Assembly: GCF_029210395.1 (NCBI RefSeq)
Contig: NZ_JARGDP010000007.1
Coordinates: 1-64,000, forward strand
Length of the DNA: 64,000 nt
Source: Petrocella sp. FN5
GTDB lineage: Bacteria > Bacillota > Clostridia > Lachnospirales > Vallitaleaceae
Reading direction: 5' to 3'
Below the pieces are notes generated by a model. That model saw only the letters and a list, made by a program, of their open reading frames with translations. It did no database searches and was not told where the DNA came from. Both the position numbers and the translations under genes were made by a program. Positions 33,468 to 41,239 of the stretch are shown here, in pieces; positions within the stretch are counted from its first letter, which is position 1; each line of letters opens with the position of its first letter.

Positions 33468-34427
33468 ATGAAGATAGTCTTATTAGATCAAAAATCATTA
33501 GGAGAAAAACTAGATTTCAAAAAACTAGAATCGATTGGTTCAGTTACTTACTATAATTATACCAATCAAGAACAGATTATAGAACGATGCGCTGAAGCAG
33601 AAGTCGTTATAACCAACAAAGGTTATTTTGATGAAAAAACCATTGGTTCATTAAAACATCTTAAGCTTATATGTATGACAGGGACAGGCTATGATAAAAT
33701 CGATATACAGGCTGCAAAATCAAATAAAGTGGGTGTTTGCAATGTCTTAGATTACTGCTCAAACAGTGTTGCCCAACATACTTTGGCCTTAGTTTTACAA
33801 TTGGTAAATCATATGAGTTATTATGAAAGATATGTAAAAAGCGGCAAGTACATAGATGATGATGCATTTACCCATTATGAGGTACAAATAAATGAGATCG
33901 CTCAAATGACTTGGGGCATTGTAGGAATGGGAAGTATTGGGAGCAAAGTGGCAAAAATTGCCGAATCCATGGGCGCAAAAGTTATCTATTACTCCACAAG
34001 TGGTAAAAATCAACAAGATATTTATAAACGGGTTAGTTTTGAAGATTTGTTAAGTCGCTCACAAATCATTACCATCCATGCACCTTTAAATGAACAGACC
34101 AAAAATCTATTTAGCAAAGCGGCTTTTTCTAAGATGAAAAACACACCCATACTTGTCAATGTTGGTCGTGGAGCCATTGTTAATGAAGAAGCATTGGTGG
34201 AAGCCTTAAGTCATAATCGTATAGCAGGTGTGGCTTTAGATGTTTTAAACAATGAACCGATGAGTAAGAACTCCAAGCTTATACCCATTCTAGATGACGC
34301 CAGACTGGTTATTACCCCACATGTAGCATGGGCCAGCCTCACTGCTAGACAAAAGGTTGTTGATGAAGTGGCACGCAATATAATAGAGTATGTAAAAGGA
34401 AATAAGTATCAAAGAGTAGATCTTTAA
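33468..34427 (+). CDS. D-isomer-specific 2-hydroxyacid dehydrogenase
   Basis: A 319-residue NAD(P)-dependent dehydrogenase. The coenzyme site is GMGSIGSKVAKIAESMGA (about residues 151-168). The catalytic triad is supplied by NVGRGAIV (Arg), LNNEP (Glu) and TPHVAWAS (His). It reduces a 2-keto acid or oxidises a D-2-hydroxy acid; glycerate, lactate and hydroxyisocaproate enzymes are all possible. GTG 33456 is in frame, but GTGAGG at 33456-33461 acts better as the ribosome binding site for ATG 33468. It may be co-transcribed with the two-component system upstream (21-bp gap). Confidence 0.9.
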   Translation: MKIVLLDQKSLGEKLDFKKLESIGSVTYYNYTNQEQIIERCAEAEVVITNKGYFDEKTIGSLKHLKLICMTGTGYDKIDIQAAKSNKVGVCNVLDYCSNSVAQHTLALVLQLVNHMSYYERYVKSGKYIDDDAFTHYEVQINEIAQMTWGIVGMGSIGSKVAKIAESMGAKVIYYSTSGKNQQDIYKRVSFEDLLSRSQIITIHAPLNEQTKNLFSKAAFSKMKNTPILVNVGRGAIVNEEALVEALSHNRIAGVALDVLNNEPMSKNSKLIPILDDARLVITPHVAWASLTARQKVVDEVARNIIEYVKGNKYQRVDL

Positions 34428-34514
34428 AATATCAGGACTTAGTTGATGTATTTAAAGAGATATGGTATATTATCAATAGTATTCTATGGTTGTTTTCGAG
34501 AAAGTAGGTGCCCA

Positions 34515-35360
34515 GTGGGTATAAAGATTATTGTAGACAGTTCTGCTGATTTACCAAAAGGCATCATTGAAAGATACGGTTTCATAATTATACCACTATC
34601 GGTTCATTTTGGTAGTCATACCTATCTAGACTCCGTCGATCTTACGCCGGGCATGTTCTACGAAAAGTTGATTATTTCAGGTGAGATGCCGACAACAAGT
34701 CAGATTCCACCGGAACGATTCACCACTTATTTCAAAAAAGAACTGGATAAAGGTCATCAGATAATTTGTATTACTTTAGGATCTAATGCCAGTGGTACAT
34801 GTCAGTCGGCTTACTTGGCAAGAGAAGAACTTAAAAAGGAAGACATAACCATTATTGATTCTAATTGCTTGTGTTCAGGTGTGGCATATATTGCCATTGA
34901 AGTAGCACGCATGGTTGAAGATAATAAGTCAATTGAAGAGATTCTAATGGCAATTGAACCTTTGACAAACAATGGTATTGAACATCTTTTTTGTGTGGAT
35001 ACATTAGAATACCTAAAGAAGGGTGGGCGAATTAAAGCAACCAAAGCAGCGGTGGCTGAGATTCTGAATATTAAGCCCATATTGAATGTGGAAAACGCAC
35101 TTACACAAATTATTCATAAAGTTAGAGGACGCAAAAAAATCATTCCCTATTATTTAGAACGGATGAAAAAGGATCTGGATTATGAGAGTGATAGAATCAT
35201 GGTAGCCCATGCCCAAGACTTAGAATTTGCCAATGAGTTAATCGAAACGATCAGGCGCGAATTAAAATGGGATAAAGAAATCATAGTGTCTGAAGTTGGG
35301 GCAACCATAGGAACACATGCAGGACCAGGCGTTTTGGCATGCTTTTACAAGAAAAAATGA
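34515..35360 (+). CDS. DegV family fatty-acid-binding protein
   Basis: A 281-residue lipid-binding protein of the DegV/FakB family. In Firmicutes these present fatty acids to the kinase FakA for incorporation into phospholipid. IIVDSSADLP near the N-terminus, PTTSQIPPERF (about residues 58-68), LGSNASGTCQSA and the C-terminal GTHAGPGVLACFY are characteristic. GTG 34515 behind GTAGGTG gives the standard family length; the longer frame from 34443 adds a non-homologous hydrophobic stretch. FakA is not in the window. Confidence 0.9.
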   Translation: MGIKIIVDSSADLPKGIIERYGFIIIPLSVHFGSHTYLDSVDLTPGMFYEKLIISGEMPTTSQIPPERFTTYFKKELDKGHQIICITLGSNASGTCQSAYLAREELKKEDITIIDSNCLCSGVAYIAIEVARMVEDNKSIEEILMAIEPLTNNGIEHLFCVDTLEYLKKGGRIKATKAAVAEILNIKPILNVENALTQIIHKVRGRKKIIPYYLERMKKDLDYESDRIMVAHAQDLEFANELIETIRRELKWDKEIIVSEVGATIGTHAGPGVLACFYKKK

Positions 35361-35391
35361 ACAAGAATATATAAATAAGATTATATTTTTC

Positions 35392-35415
35392 GACGTCTAA
35401 TGTGGATTAGGCGTC
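35392..35415 (+). terminator. Probable terminator after the DegV gene
   Basis: GACGTCTAAT (35392-35401) pairs with ATTAGGCGTC (35406-35415), with one G-U pair and a 4-base loop. The T run is short. Confidence 0.6.
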
Positions 35416-35424
35416 TTATTGTGA

Positions 35425-35675
35425 CTTAAAGGTTAATGTGTCAAAACAATAGGTTGAACTTTCACAAGAAAATATAGTTGCGAATGTTTTTACGAAATCT
35501 ATATATTCATGTGAACTTAGTGAAACTTTGTTTTGTAGTTAACCTTAAAGGTTAATGTGTCAAAACAATAGGTTGAACTTTCACAAGAAAATATAGTTGC
35601 GAATGTTTTTACGAAATCTATATATTCATGTGAACTTAGTGAAACTTTGTTTTGTAGTTAATCTTAAAGGTTAAT
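35425..35675 (+). repeat. 119-bp tandem duplication with internal palindrome
   Basis: Two copies of a 119-bp unit (35425-35543 and 35544-35662) differ only in the last base, and the first 13 bases occur a third time (35663-35675). Each unit contains a long imperfect inverted repeat: AAAACAA (35443) with TTGTTTT (35528), and CACAAGAAAATATAG (35463) with CTATATATTCATGTG (35499). No coding frame is present. It separates the DegV terminator from the lipoprotein gene, so it may contain that gene's promoter. Confidence 0.9.
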
Positions 35676-35694
35676 ATACATCAGGAGGAAGACA

Positions 35695-36405
35695 ATGAAA
35701 AAAATGATTGTAATAGGATTGATATTCTTATTTGTGCTTATAGGAACAGGCTGTAAAAAAACAGTTACAAATGACATATATTCTGATACAGATGTGGTCG
35801 TAAGCACGGATGGTATTACAAGCACAGAGGATCTATACGGTCAATCACCTGTGGAAGGAGAACAACCAACAGATGAGGACACGACGAAAATTGGACCTGT
35901 AACACCGGAATCGTTAGAGAATCAAGACGTTAAGGATCAACTCTTGAGTTTTCTTGAGACATTTCATTATAATATTTTTTTTAGTCAAAGAGATATGACA
36001 GAAGGTATTATTGAAAGTGATCGTATAAAGTTCGCAATATCATATATTTATCAAAATGAGTATCAAGAGTTAAGATTTGATACATCTAAGTTTATACTTT
36101 ATGTTCCCGGACAAAGAGTAGAGGAAATTGTGTATGAGTATTTTGGTGAAACTGTATCGCATCATGAATCATTTGAAGAAGAAAAAATTGTCTATGAAGA
36201 AGGCTTTTATCTTATGCCTGCAGTGGACACTGAATGGAATGAAAACCCTCAAATCTATAGTATTGAGCTGAATGGGGATAATTCATATCTGGTTACCATT
36301 TCGCTTTATAATAGTGATCTTCAACCAACAAGAGCCTATAGGACAATCGTTGCGGTTGAGAATAACCGATATGTTTTGAAGTCTTATAGCCCGATTATTA
36401 ATTAA
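35695..36405 (+). CDS. Secreted lipoprotein of unknown function
   Basis: A 236-residue protein with a lipoprotein signal peptide: basic KKM, a hydrophobic core, and lipobox IGTGC with lipidated Cys at about residue 20. A polar, acidic linker (about 22-75) follows, then a compact C-terminal domain with many aromatic residues and strands ending in NNRYVLKSYSPI. I do not recognise the domain. It should be anchored on the outer face of the cytoplasmic membrane. Start after AGGAGGAAG. It is preceded by a near-perfect 119-bp tandem duplication. Confidence 0.75.
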   Translation: MKKMIVIGLIFLFVLIGTGCKKTVTNDIYSDTDVVVSTDGITSTEDLYGQSPVEGEQPTDEDTTKIGPVTPESLENQDVKDQLLSFLETFHYNIFFSQRDMTEGIIESDRIKFAISYIYQNEYQELRFDTSKFILYVPGQRVEEIVYEYFGETVSHHESFEEEKIVYEEGFYLMPAVDTEWNENPQIYSIELNGDNSYLVTISLYNSDLQPTRAYRTIVAVENNRYVLKSYSPIIN

Positions 36406-36460
36406 TGTGGGAAGTATGGAAAGTAAGTCTTAAAAAAGACTCAATAAAAGGGAGGCAATT

Positions 36461-38872
36461 ATGTCAAAATTGTATAACCATAAAACAATAGAGAATAAAT
36501 GGAGAAAAAACTGGGAGACAAGCCCTATAAATCTACCAAGTGAAGAAAAGAAAAATTATTATTGTTTAGATATGTTCCCATATCCTTCAGGTAGTGGTTT
36601 ACATGTAGGCCATTGGCGCGGTTATGTTCTTAGTGATGTTTGGAGTCGTTACAAAATCCTACAAGGTTATCATGTCTTACATCCCATGGGTTGGGACGCT
36701 TTTGGGTTACCTGCTGAGAACTATGCAATCACCATGGGTGTTCATCCGGCAAAAGCAACGGCTGAAAACGTAGAAAATTTCAAACGTCAGTTAAAAGAAA
36801 TCAGTGCTGTTTATAATTGGGATAATGAAGTAAATACCACAGATCCAAATTTTTATAAATGGACCCAGTGGATTTTTGTACAAATGTTTAAAGAAGGCTT
36901 AGCCTATGAGAAGGAAATGCCGATTAATTGGTGCCCAAGTTGTAAGACGGGATTGGCCAATGAAGAAGTAAAAGATGGAAAATGTGACCGTTGTGATGCA
37001 GAAGTAACTAAGAAAAATCTTAGACAATGGATGCTGAAGATTACTGCTTATGCAGAAAGGTTGTTAAATGACCTGGATGAACTGAACTGGCCCAGCAAAG
37101 TTAAAAAAATGCAATCGGATTGGATTGGAAAATCTTATGGCGCTGAAGTGGATTTTGAAGTTGAAGGTCATAATGAAAAAATAAAAGTATTCACGACAAG
37201 GCCGGATACCTTATATGGTGCCACTTTTATGGTATTGGCTCCGGAACATGAACTGGTCAAGACCCTAGCGGCAGAGACACATAACCATGAAGTAGAGGCT
37301 TATGTATTTAATGCATCCCTCAAATCCTCTGTAGATCGTTTACAAGAAAAGGAAAAAACAGGTGTTTTCACTGGCAGTTATGCTATCAATCCGTTAAATC
37401 ACAAAAAAGTACCTATTTGGATTTCAGATTACGTCCTTGCGGACTATGGTACAGGAGCCATTATGTGTGTACCGGCACATGATGAAAGAGACTTTGCATT
37501 TGCCAAAAAATTCGATCTGCCTATTGTTCAGGTAATCGCTAAGGATGGCGTAGAAGTCGATTTAGAAGAAGCCTACTCCGACGTCGGTATTATGATTAAC
37601 TCAGAAACTTTTAATGGTATACCGTCGGATCAGGCGAAAGAAGTGGTAGCAAACTACTTAGAAGAAAAAAATATTGGTGTTAAAACCACGAATTATAAAC
37701 TTAGAGATTGGGTATTCTCCAGACAACGCTATTGGGGTGAACCGATACCAATCATACATTGTCCAAAATGCGGTCCGGTACCGGTAAAAGAAGAGGATCT
37801 ACCGGTAACTTTACCTGAAGTGGAATCCTATGAACCAACAGGTACAGGCGAATCACCACTTGCAGATATTCATGAGTGGGTTAATACAACCTGTCCTGAA
37901 TGTGGTGGACCCGGTAAACGTGAGACAAATACGATGCCTCAATGGGCAGGATCTTCATGGTACTTTTTACGTTATGTGGATGTAAACAACAATGATGCTT
38001 TAGTTTCAAAAGAAAAGATGAAAGCATGGTTACCGGTCGATATGTATGTGGGTGGTATTGAACATGCTGTTTTACATCTACTGTATTCAAGATTCTATAC
38101 TAAGTTTCTCTATGATATTGGTGCGGTCGAGTTTGAAGAACCATTTACCCAATTGTTCAATCAAGGGATGATTTGTAAAAATGGTGCAAAAATGAGCAAA
38201 TCCAAAGGTAATGTTGTTTCTCCTGATGATTTGGTGGAAAACTATGGCTGTGACTCATTAAGACTTTACGAGCTTTTCGTTGGTCCACCTGAACTGGATT
38301 CTGAGTGGGATGACCGTGGTATAGAAGGTGTTTATAGATTTATCAATAAGGTTTGGAACCTTGTTATGGATAACAAAGACCGTCAAGTGAAAGTGACGCC
38401 TGAACTTGAGAAAATAAGACATTTATTGATTCATGAGGTTACACAGCGTATGGATTCATTCCATATGAATACGGTGGTATCTGCCTTTATGGAATACACC
38501 AATAAGTTGATGCATCAATCTAAGAATAATCAGGGTGTTGACCTAGATACCATAAAAACCCTTATCACCCTTTTAGCGCCTTTTGCCCCTCATATGGCAG
38601 AAGAATTATGGGAAGTGATTGGTGAAGAAGATACGGTGTTTGACCAGACATGGCCGGTTGCAGATCCAGAAAAAATGAAAGAAGACGAGATAGAGATGCC
38701 CGTACAGGTTAATGGTAAGGTTAAGGCAACAGTTACCATTGGTGTTGAAGAGGCAAAAGATTCAGTTCTTGAGAAGGCTAAGTTAGCGGTTGAGAAAGTC
38801 ATTGGTGGTCAGTCTATTGTTAAAGAAATCTATGTTCCTGGTAGAATCATTAATATTGTAGTTAAAAATTAA
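36461..38872 (+). CDS. leuS: Leucyl-tRNA synthetase
   Basis: An 803-residue class I synthetase charging tRNA-Leu. HVGH at residues 48-51 is the HIGH motif, and KMSKSKGNVVSPDD the KMSKS loop. The CP1 editing domain has TTRPDTLYGATF and MCVPAHDERD, the hydrolytic site. Zinc-binding CPSC/CDRCD and CPKC/CPECG clusters are present. The C-terminal extension of about 60 residues is normal for bacteria. Start after GGGAGG. There is no T-box leader in the short upstream gap. Terminated by its own hairpin. Confidence 0.97.
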   Translation: MSKLYNHKTIENKWRKNWETSPINLPSEEKKNYYCLDMFPYPSGSGLHVGHWRGYVLSDVWSRYKILQGYHVLHPMGWDAFGLPAENYAITMGVHPAKATAENVENFKRQLKEISAVYNWDNEVNTTDPNFYKWTQWIFVQMFKEGLAYEKEMPINWCPSCKTGLANEEVKDGKCDRCDAEVTKKNLRQWMLKITAYAERLLNDLDELNWPSKVKKMQSDWIGKSYGAEVDFEVEGHNEKIKVFTTRPDTLYGATFMVLAPEHELVKTLAAETHNHEVEAYVFNASLKSSVDRLQEKEKTGVFTGSYAINPLNHKKVPIWISDYVLADYGTGAIMCVPAHDERDFAFAKKFDLPIVQVIAKDGVEVDLEEAYSDVGIMINSETFNGIPSDQAKEVVANYLEEKNIGVKTTNYKLRDWVFSRQRYWGEPIPIIHCPKCGPVPVKEEDLPVTLPEVESYEPTGTGESPLADIHEWVNTTCPECGGPGKRETNTMPQWAGSSWYFLRYVDVNNNDALVSKEKMKAWLPVDMYVGGIEHAVLHLLYSRFYTKFLYDIGAVEFEEPFTQLFNQGMICKNGAKMSKSKGNVVSPDDLVENYGCDSLRLYELFVGPPELDSEWDDRGIEGVYRFINKVWNLVMDNKDRQVKVTPELEKIRHLLIHEVTQRMDSFHMNTVVSAFMEYTNKLMHQSKNNQGVDLDTIKTLITLLAPFAPHMAEELWEVIGEEDTVFDQTWPVADPEKMKEDEIEMPVQVNGKVKATVTIGVEEAKDSVLEKAKLAVEKVIGGQSIVKEIYVPGRIINIVVKN

Positions 38873-38890
38873 CACTTTTAATGAATAGGG

Positions 38891-38928
38891 AAGGTCTCTA
38901 AGTATAAAAAGCTTAGAGATCTTTTTTT
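38891..38928 (+). terminator. leuS terminator
   Basis: AAGGTCTCTAAG (38891-38902) pairs with CTTAGAGATCTT (38912-38923), followed by a T run. Confidence 0.85.
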
Positions 38929-39120
38929 ATTTTCTTGAACTTCATAATTTCTTAACAGAATATTTACATATTATATACATAAAGATAATTAATTAGAAAT
39001 AGTGTGCATAATCTGTGGATAATGTGGAAAAATAAAAATAAATCAAAAGAAGATAATTAAAATATCAGTTAATTTTGTCTATTCAACCCATTAGAATACA
39101 GAATACAAACAACAGTCAGC

Positions 39121-39149
39121 TTGACAAAAACTGTATGATTGTATACAAT
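39121..39149 (+). promoter_or_regulatory. Promoter with overlapping GntR-type operator
   Basis: TTGACA (39121-39126) and TACAAT (39144-39149) are 17 bp apart. The perfect 12-bp palindrome ATTGTATACAAT (39138-39149) covers the -10 box. TTGTATACAA is a known binding site type for GntR regulators with an FCD domain, and such a regulator is encoded 1.3 kb downstream in the same operon. Repression by blocking the -10 box is inferred. Confidence 0.7.
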
Positions 39150-39276
39150 AATACTAAAGTTGCATGTTTATTAATTAATCTGCATAGGTGAAGCATCAAG
39201 AATAAATGTTATAATAAAGGCGGTCGTTCTAATGCGACAAATCAAACCAATTATGGCATCAAACGGAGGTAATAAA

Positions 39277-40422
39277 ATGGATTATTTGAAACATTTTGAG
39301 ACACTTGTCAACAATCAGAAAGCTAGAGTGGCTAAGATGAAGGAACAAGGTGACTTCATTGATTACAAAAGCTTAGACAAGATCATTATTGGTGTTGTCG
39401 GTGGTGATGGTATTGGTCCGGCAATTACAGCTCAATCTCAGCGTGTGCTTGAATTTTTGCTTGCGGATGAAGTCAAAAAAGGCAAAGTTGAGTTTAGAGT
39501 AATTGAAGGTTTAACGATTGAGAAAAGAGCAGAAGTGAACAAAGCCATTCCGGATGAAGTATTGGCAGATCTTAAAAAATGTCATGTTATCCTTAAAGGA
39601 CCAACAACGACACCAAGAGAAGGGGATCCATGGCCAAATATTGAAAGCGCTAATGTAGCCATGCGTAAGGAACTGGATCTTTTTGCCAATGTAAGACCAG
39701 TTAAAGTTCCTGAAGAGGGTATTGACTGGACGTTTTTTAGAGAGAATACAGAAGGCGCATATGTACTAGGAAGTCAAGGTATTCATATTGATGAAGACAT
39801 TGCTTTTGACTTCAAAGTTATTACAACACAAGGTGCCGAAAGAATTGCTCGTGCAGCCTTTGATTTTGCTAAGAAGAACGGAAAAACACGTGTTACATGT
39901 GTGACTAAAGCCAATGTTATTAAGACTTCAGATGGGAAATTCTTAAATGTATGTAAAGAAGTTGCTAAAGACTATCCAGGTATAGAGATGGACGACTGGT
40001 ACATTGATATCATGACTGCAAAGCTGATTGATAAAAATAGAAGAACACAATTCCAAGTAATGGTGCTTCCTAACTTATATGGTGATATTCTGACGGATGA
40101 AGCAGCAGAATTTCAAGGTGGCGTAGGTACGGCCGGTTCAGCCAATATTGGTAAGAGATATGCAATGTTCGAAGCCATTCATGGTTCAGCACCTAGAATG
40201 GTGGATGAAGGAAGAGATATATATGCTGATCCTTCTAGTGTTGTTCGTGGTGGTGCTATGTTACTAAGCCATATTGGTTATACTGTGGAAGCAGATAAAT
40301 TATTCAAAGCCCTTGAGATTTGTGGTCAAACAGAAAAGAAATTGGTGATGACAGGTAGAGATACAGGTGCCACCAATGCAGATTTTGCAAACTATCTCAT
40401 GGAAACCATAGAGAAATTATAA
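39277..40422 (+). CDS. Isocitrate/isopropylmalate dehydrogenase family protein, probably NAD-dependent isocitrate dehydrogenase
   Basis: A 381-residue beta-decarboxylating dehydrogenase. GGDGIGPAIT near the N-terminus, NVAMRKELDLFANVRPVK for substrate binding, FRENTEGAYV, and NLYGDILTDEAAEFQGGVG with the metal-binding Asp residues are family marks. The NVAMR/ANVRPVK pattern resembles NAD-isocitrate dehydrogenases more than LeuB, but homoisocitrate or isopropylmalate cannot be excluded. An ATG at 39232 is in frame, but GGAGGT selects 39277. It is co-transcribed with a GntR regulator 27 bp downstream. No citrate synthase or aconitase lies nearby. Confidence 0.85.
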   Translation: MDYLKHFETLVNNQKARVAKMKEQGDFIDYKSLDKIIIGVVGGDGIGPAITAQSQRVLEFLLADEVKKGKVEFRVIEGLTIEKRAEVNKAIPDEVLADLKKCHVILKGPTTTPREGDPWPNIESANVAMRKELDLFANVRPVKVPEEGIDWTFFRENTEGAYVLGSQGIHIDEDIAFDFKVITTQGAERIARAAFDFAKKNGKTRVTCVTKANVIKTSDGKFLNVCKEVAKDYPGIEMDDWYIDIMTAKLIDKNRRTQFQVMVLPNLYGDILTDEAAEFQGGVGTAGSANIGKRYAMFEAIHGSAPRMVDEGRDIYADPSSVVRGGAMLLSHIGYTVEADKLFKALEICGQTEKKLVMTGRDTGATNADFANYLMETIEKL

Positions 40423-40449
40423 GAAAAAAATATTTATTGGAGGCGCGTA

Positions 40450-41148
40450 TTGGACAGCTATAATCTTCAAGATGAAGTTAATGACAAATATTCACTAAGG
40501 GGTCGTGTTTTTCACAAGATACGAGAAGACATCCTTAAAGGTGGGTATAAGCATAAAGAGGCTATTAAAGAGTTGCAGGTCGCTGTAGAACTAGGCGTCA
40601 GCAGGACACCAGTCAGAGAAGCCTTAAGACAACTAGAGCTTGAAGGTTTGGTCACGATTATACCTAACAAAGGTGCAATCGTGACTGGCATCAATGCAAA
40701 AGACATTCAGGATATCTATGCTATACGGTCTATGATTGAAGGTTTGTGTGCTAAATGGGCATCAGAGAACATTACAGCCAGTCAGATTGATGATTTAGAG
40801 GAAGTTGTATACTTATCAGAATTTCACCTTGAAAAAGGTCACATTGATCAATTATACGAATTAGATAACAAATTCCATGAAATCCTATACGAGGCTTCAA
40901 ATAGCAAAATCATGAAACATGTTTTATCGGATTTTCATCATTATGTACAACGGGTCAGGAAAGTGTCTTTGTCTTCTGTGGATCGAGCAAAAGCTTCTAT
41001 TAAAGAACACAAAGCCATCCTAGAGGCGCTAAAAATCGGTAATGGCAAGACAGCCAGTGAACTGACCAATAAACATATTGAGAATACGTCCCAAAATGTT
41101 AGTAAAAAAAAGATTGCTCAGATTTTGGATATGGATCATAATCAGTAG
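40450..41148 (+). CDS. GntR-family transcriptional regulator with FCD domain
   Basis: A 232-residue regulator. The N-terminal winged helix (about residues 18-80) has the GntR signature GVSRTPVREALRQLELEGLV. The C-terminal all-helical FCD domain (about 90-215) has the metal/ligand residues Asp and His in LDNKFHEIL and the later KEHKAIL. The start is TTG, supported by TTGGAGG with correct spacing; no ATG lies at a sensible position. It follows the isocitrate dehydrogenase and probably controls that operon through the palindrome at 39138. The ligand could be a carboxylic acid such as citrate or isocitrate. Confidence 0.88.
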   Translation: MDSYNLQDEVNDKYSLRGRVFHKIREDILKGGYKHKEAIKELQVAVELGVSRTPVREALRQLELEGLVTIIPNKGAIVTGINAKDIQDIYAIRSMIEGLCAKWASENITASQIDDLEEVVYLSEFHLEKGHIDQLYELDNKFHEILYEASNSKIMKHVLSDFHHYVQRVRKVSLSSVDRAKASIKEHKAILEALKIGNGKTASELTNKHIENTSQNVSKKKIAQILDMDHNQ

Positions 41149-41152
41149 TATT

Positions 41153-41198
41153 AAAAAAGTAGTAACCATGGAGGAAAGTCTAAGGTTGCTACTTTTTT
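41153..41198. terminator. Terminator between gntR and the ABC-F gene
   Basis: AAAAAAGTAGTAACC (41153-41167) pairs with GGTTGCTACTTTTTT (41184-41198) with one mismatch or wobble. Both directions end in T or A runs, suiting convergent genes. Confidence 0.8.
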
Positions 41199-41239
41199 TG
41201 GTTTGTCTCAACTGATCCTATGAAAAACCATCCACAGAA

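Larger units (their letters stand above)
38873..39276. other. Intergenic region with terminator, DnaA-type box and promoter
   Basis: About 400 bp without a gene. It begins with the leuS terminator. AT-rich sequence follows, containing one perfect DnaA box on the minus strand (TGTGGATAA, 39014-39022). The right end holds the isocitrate dehydrogenase promoter and a GntR-type operator. No replication origin is implied by one box. Confidence 0.6.

Noticed and set aside
36406-36460. T-box leader for leuS
   Set aside because: The gap is only 55 bp, with a small AGTCTT/AAGACT hairpin and no room for a T-box.
39014-39022. Replication origin suggested by a DnaA box
   Set aside because: Only one TGTGGATAA box was seen, with no dnaA or dnaN nearby and no box cluster.
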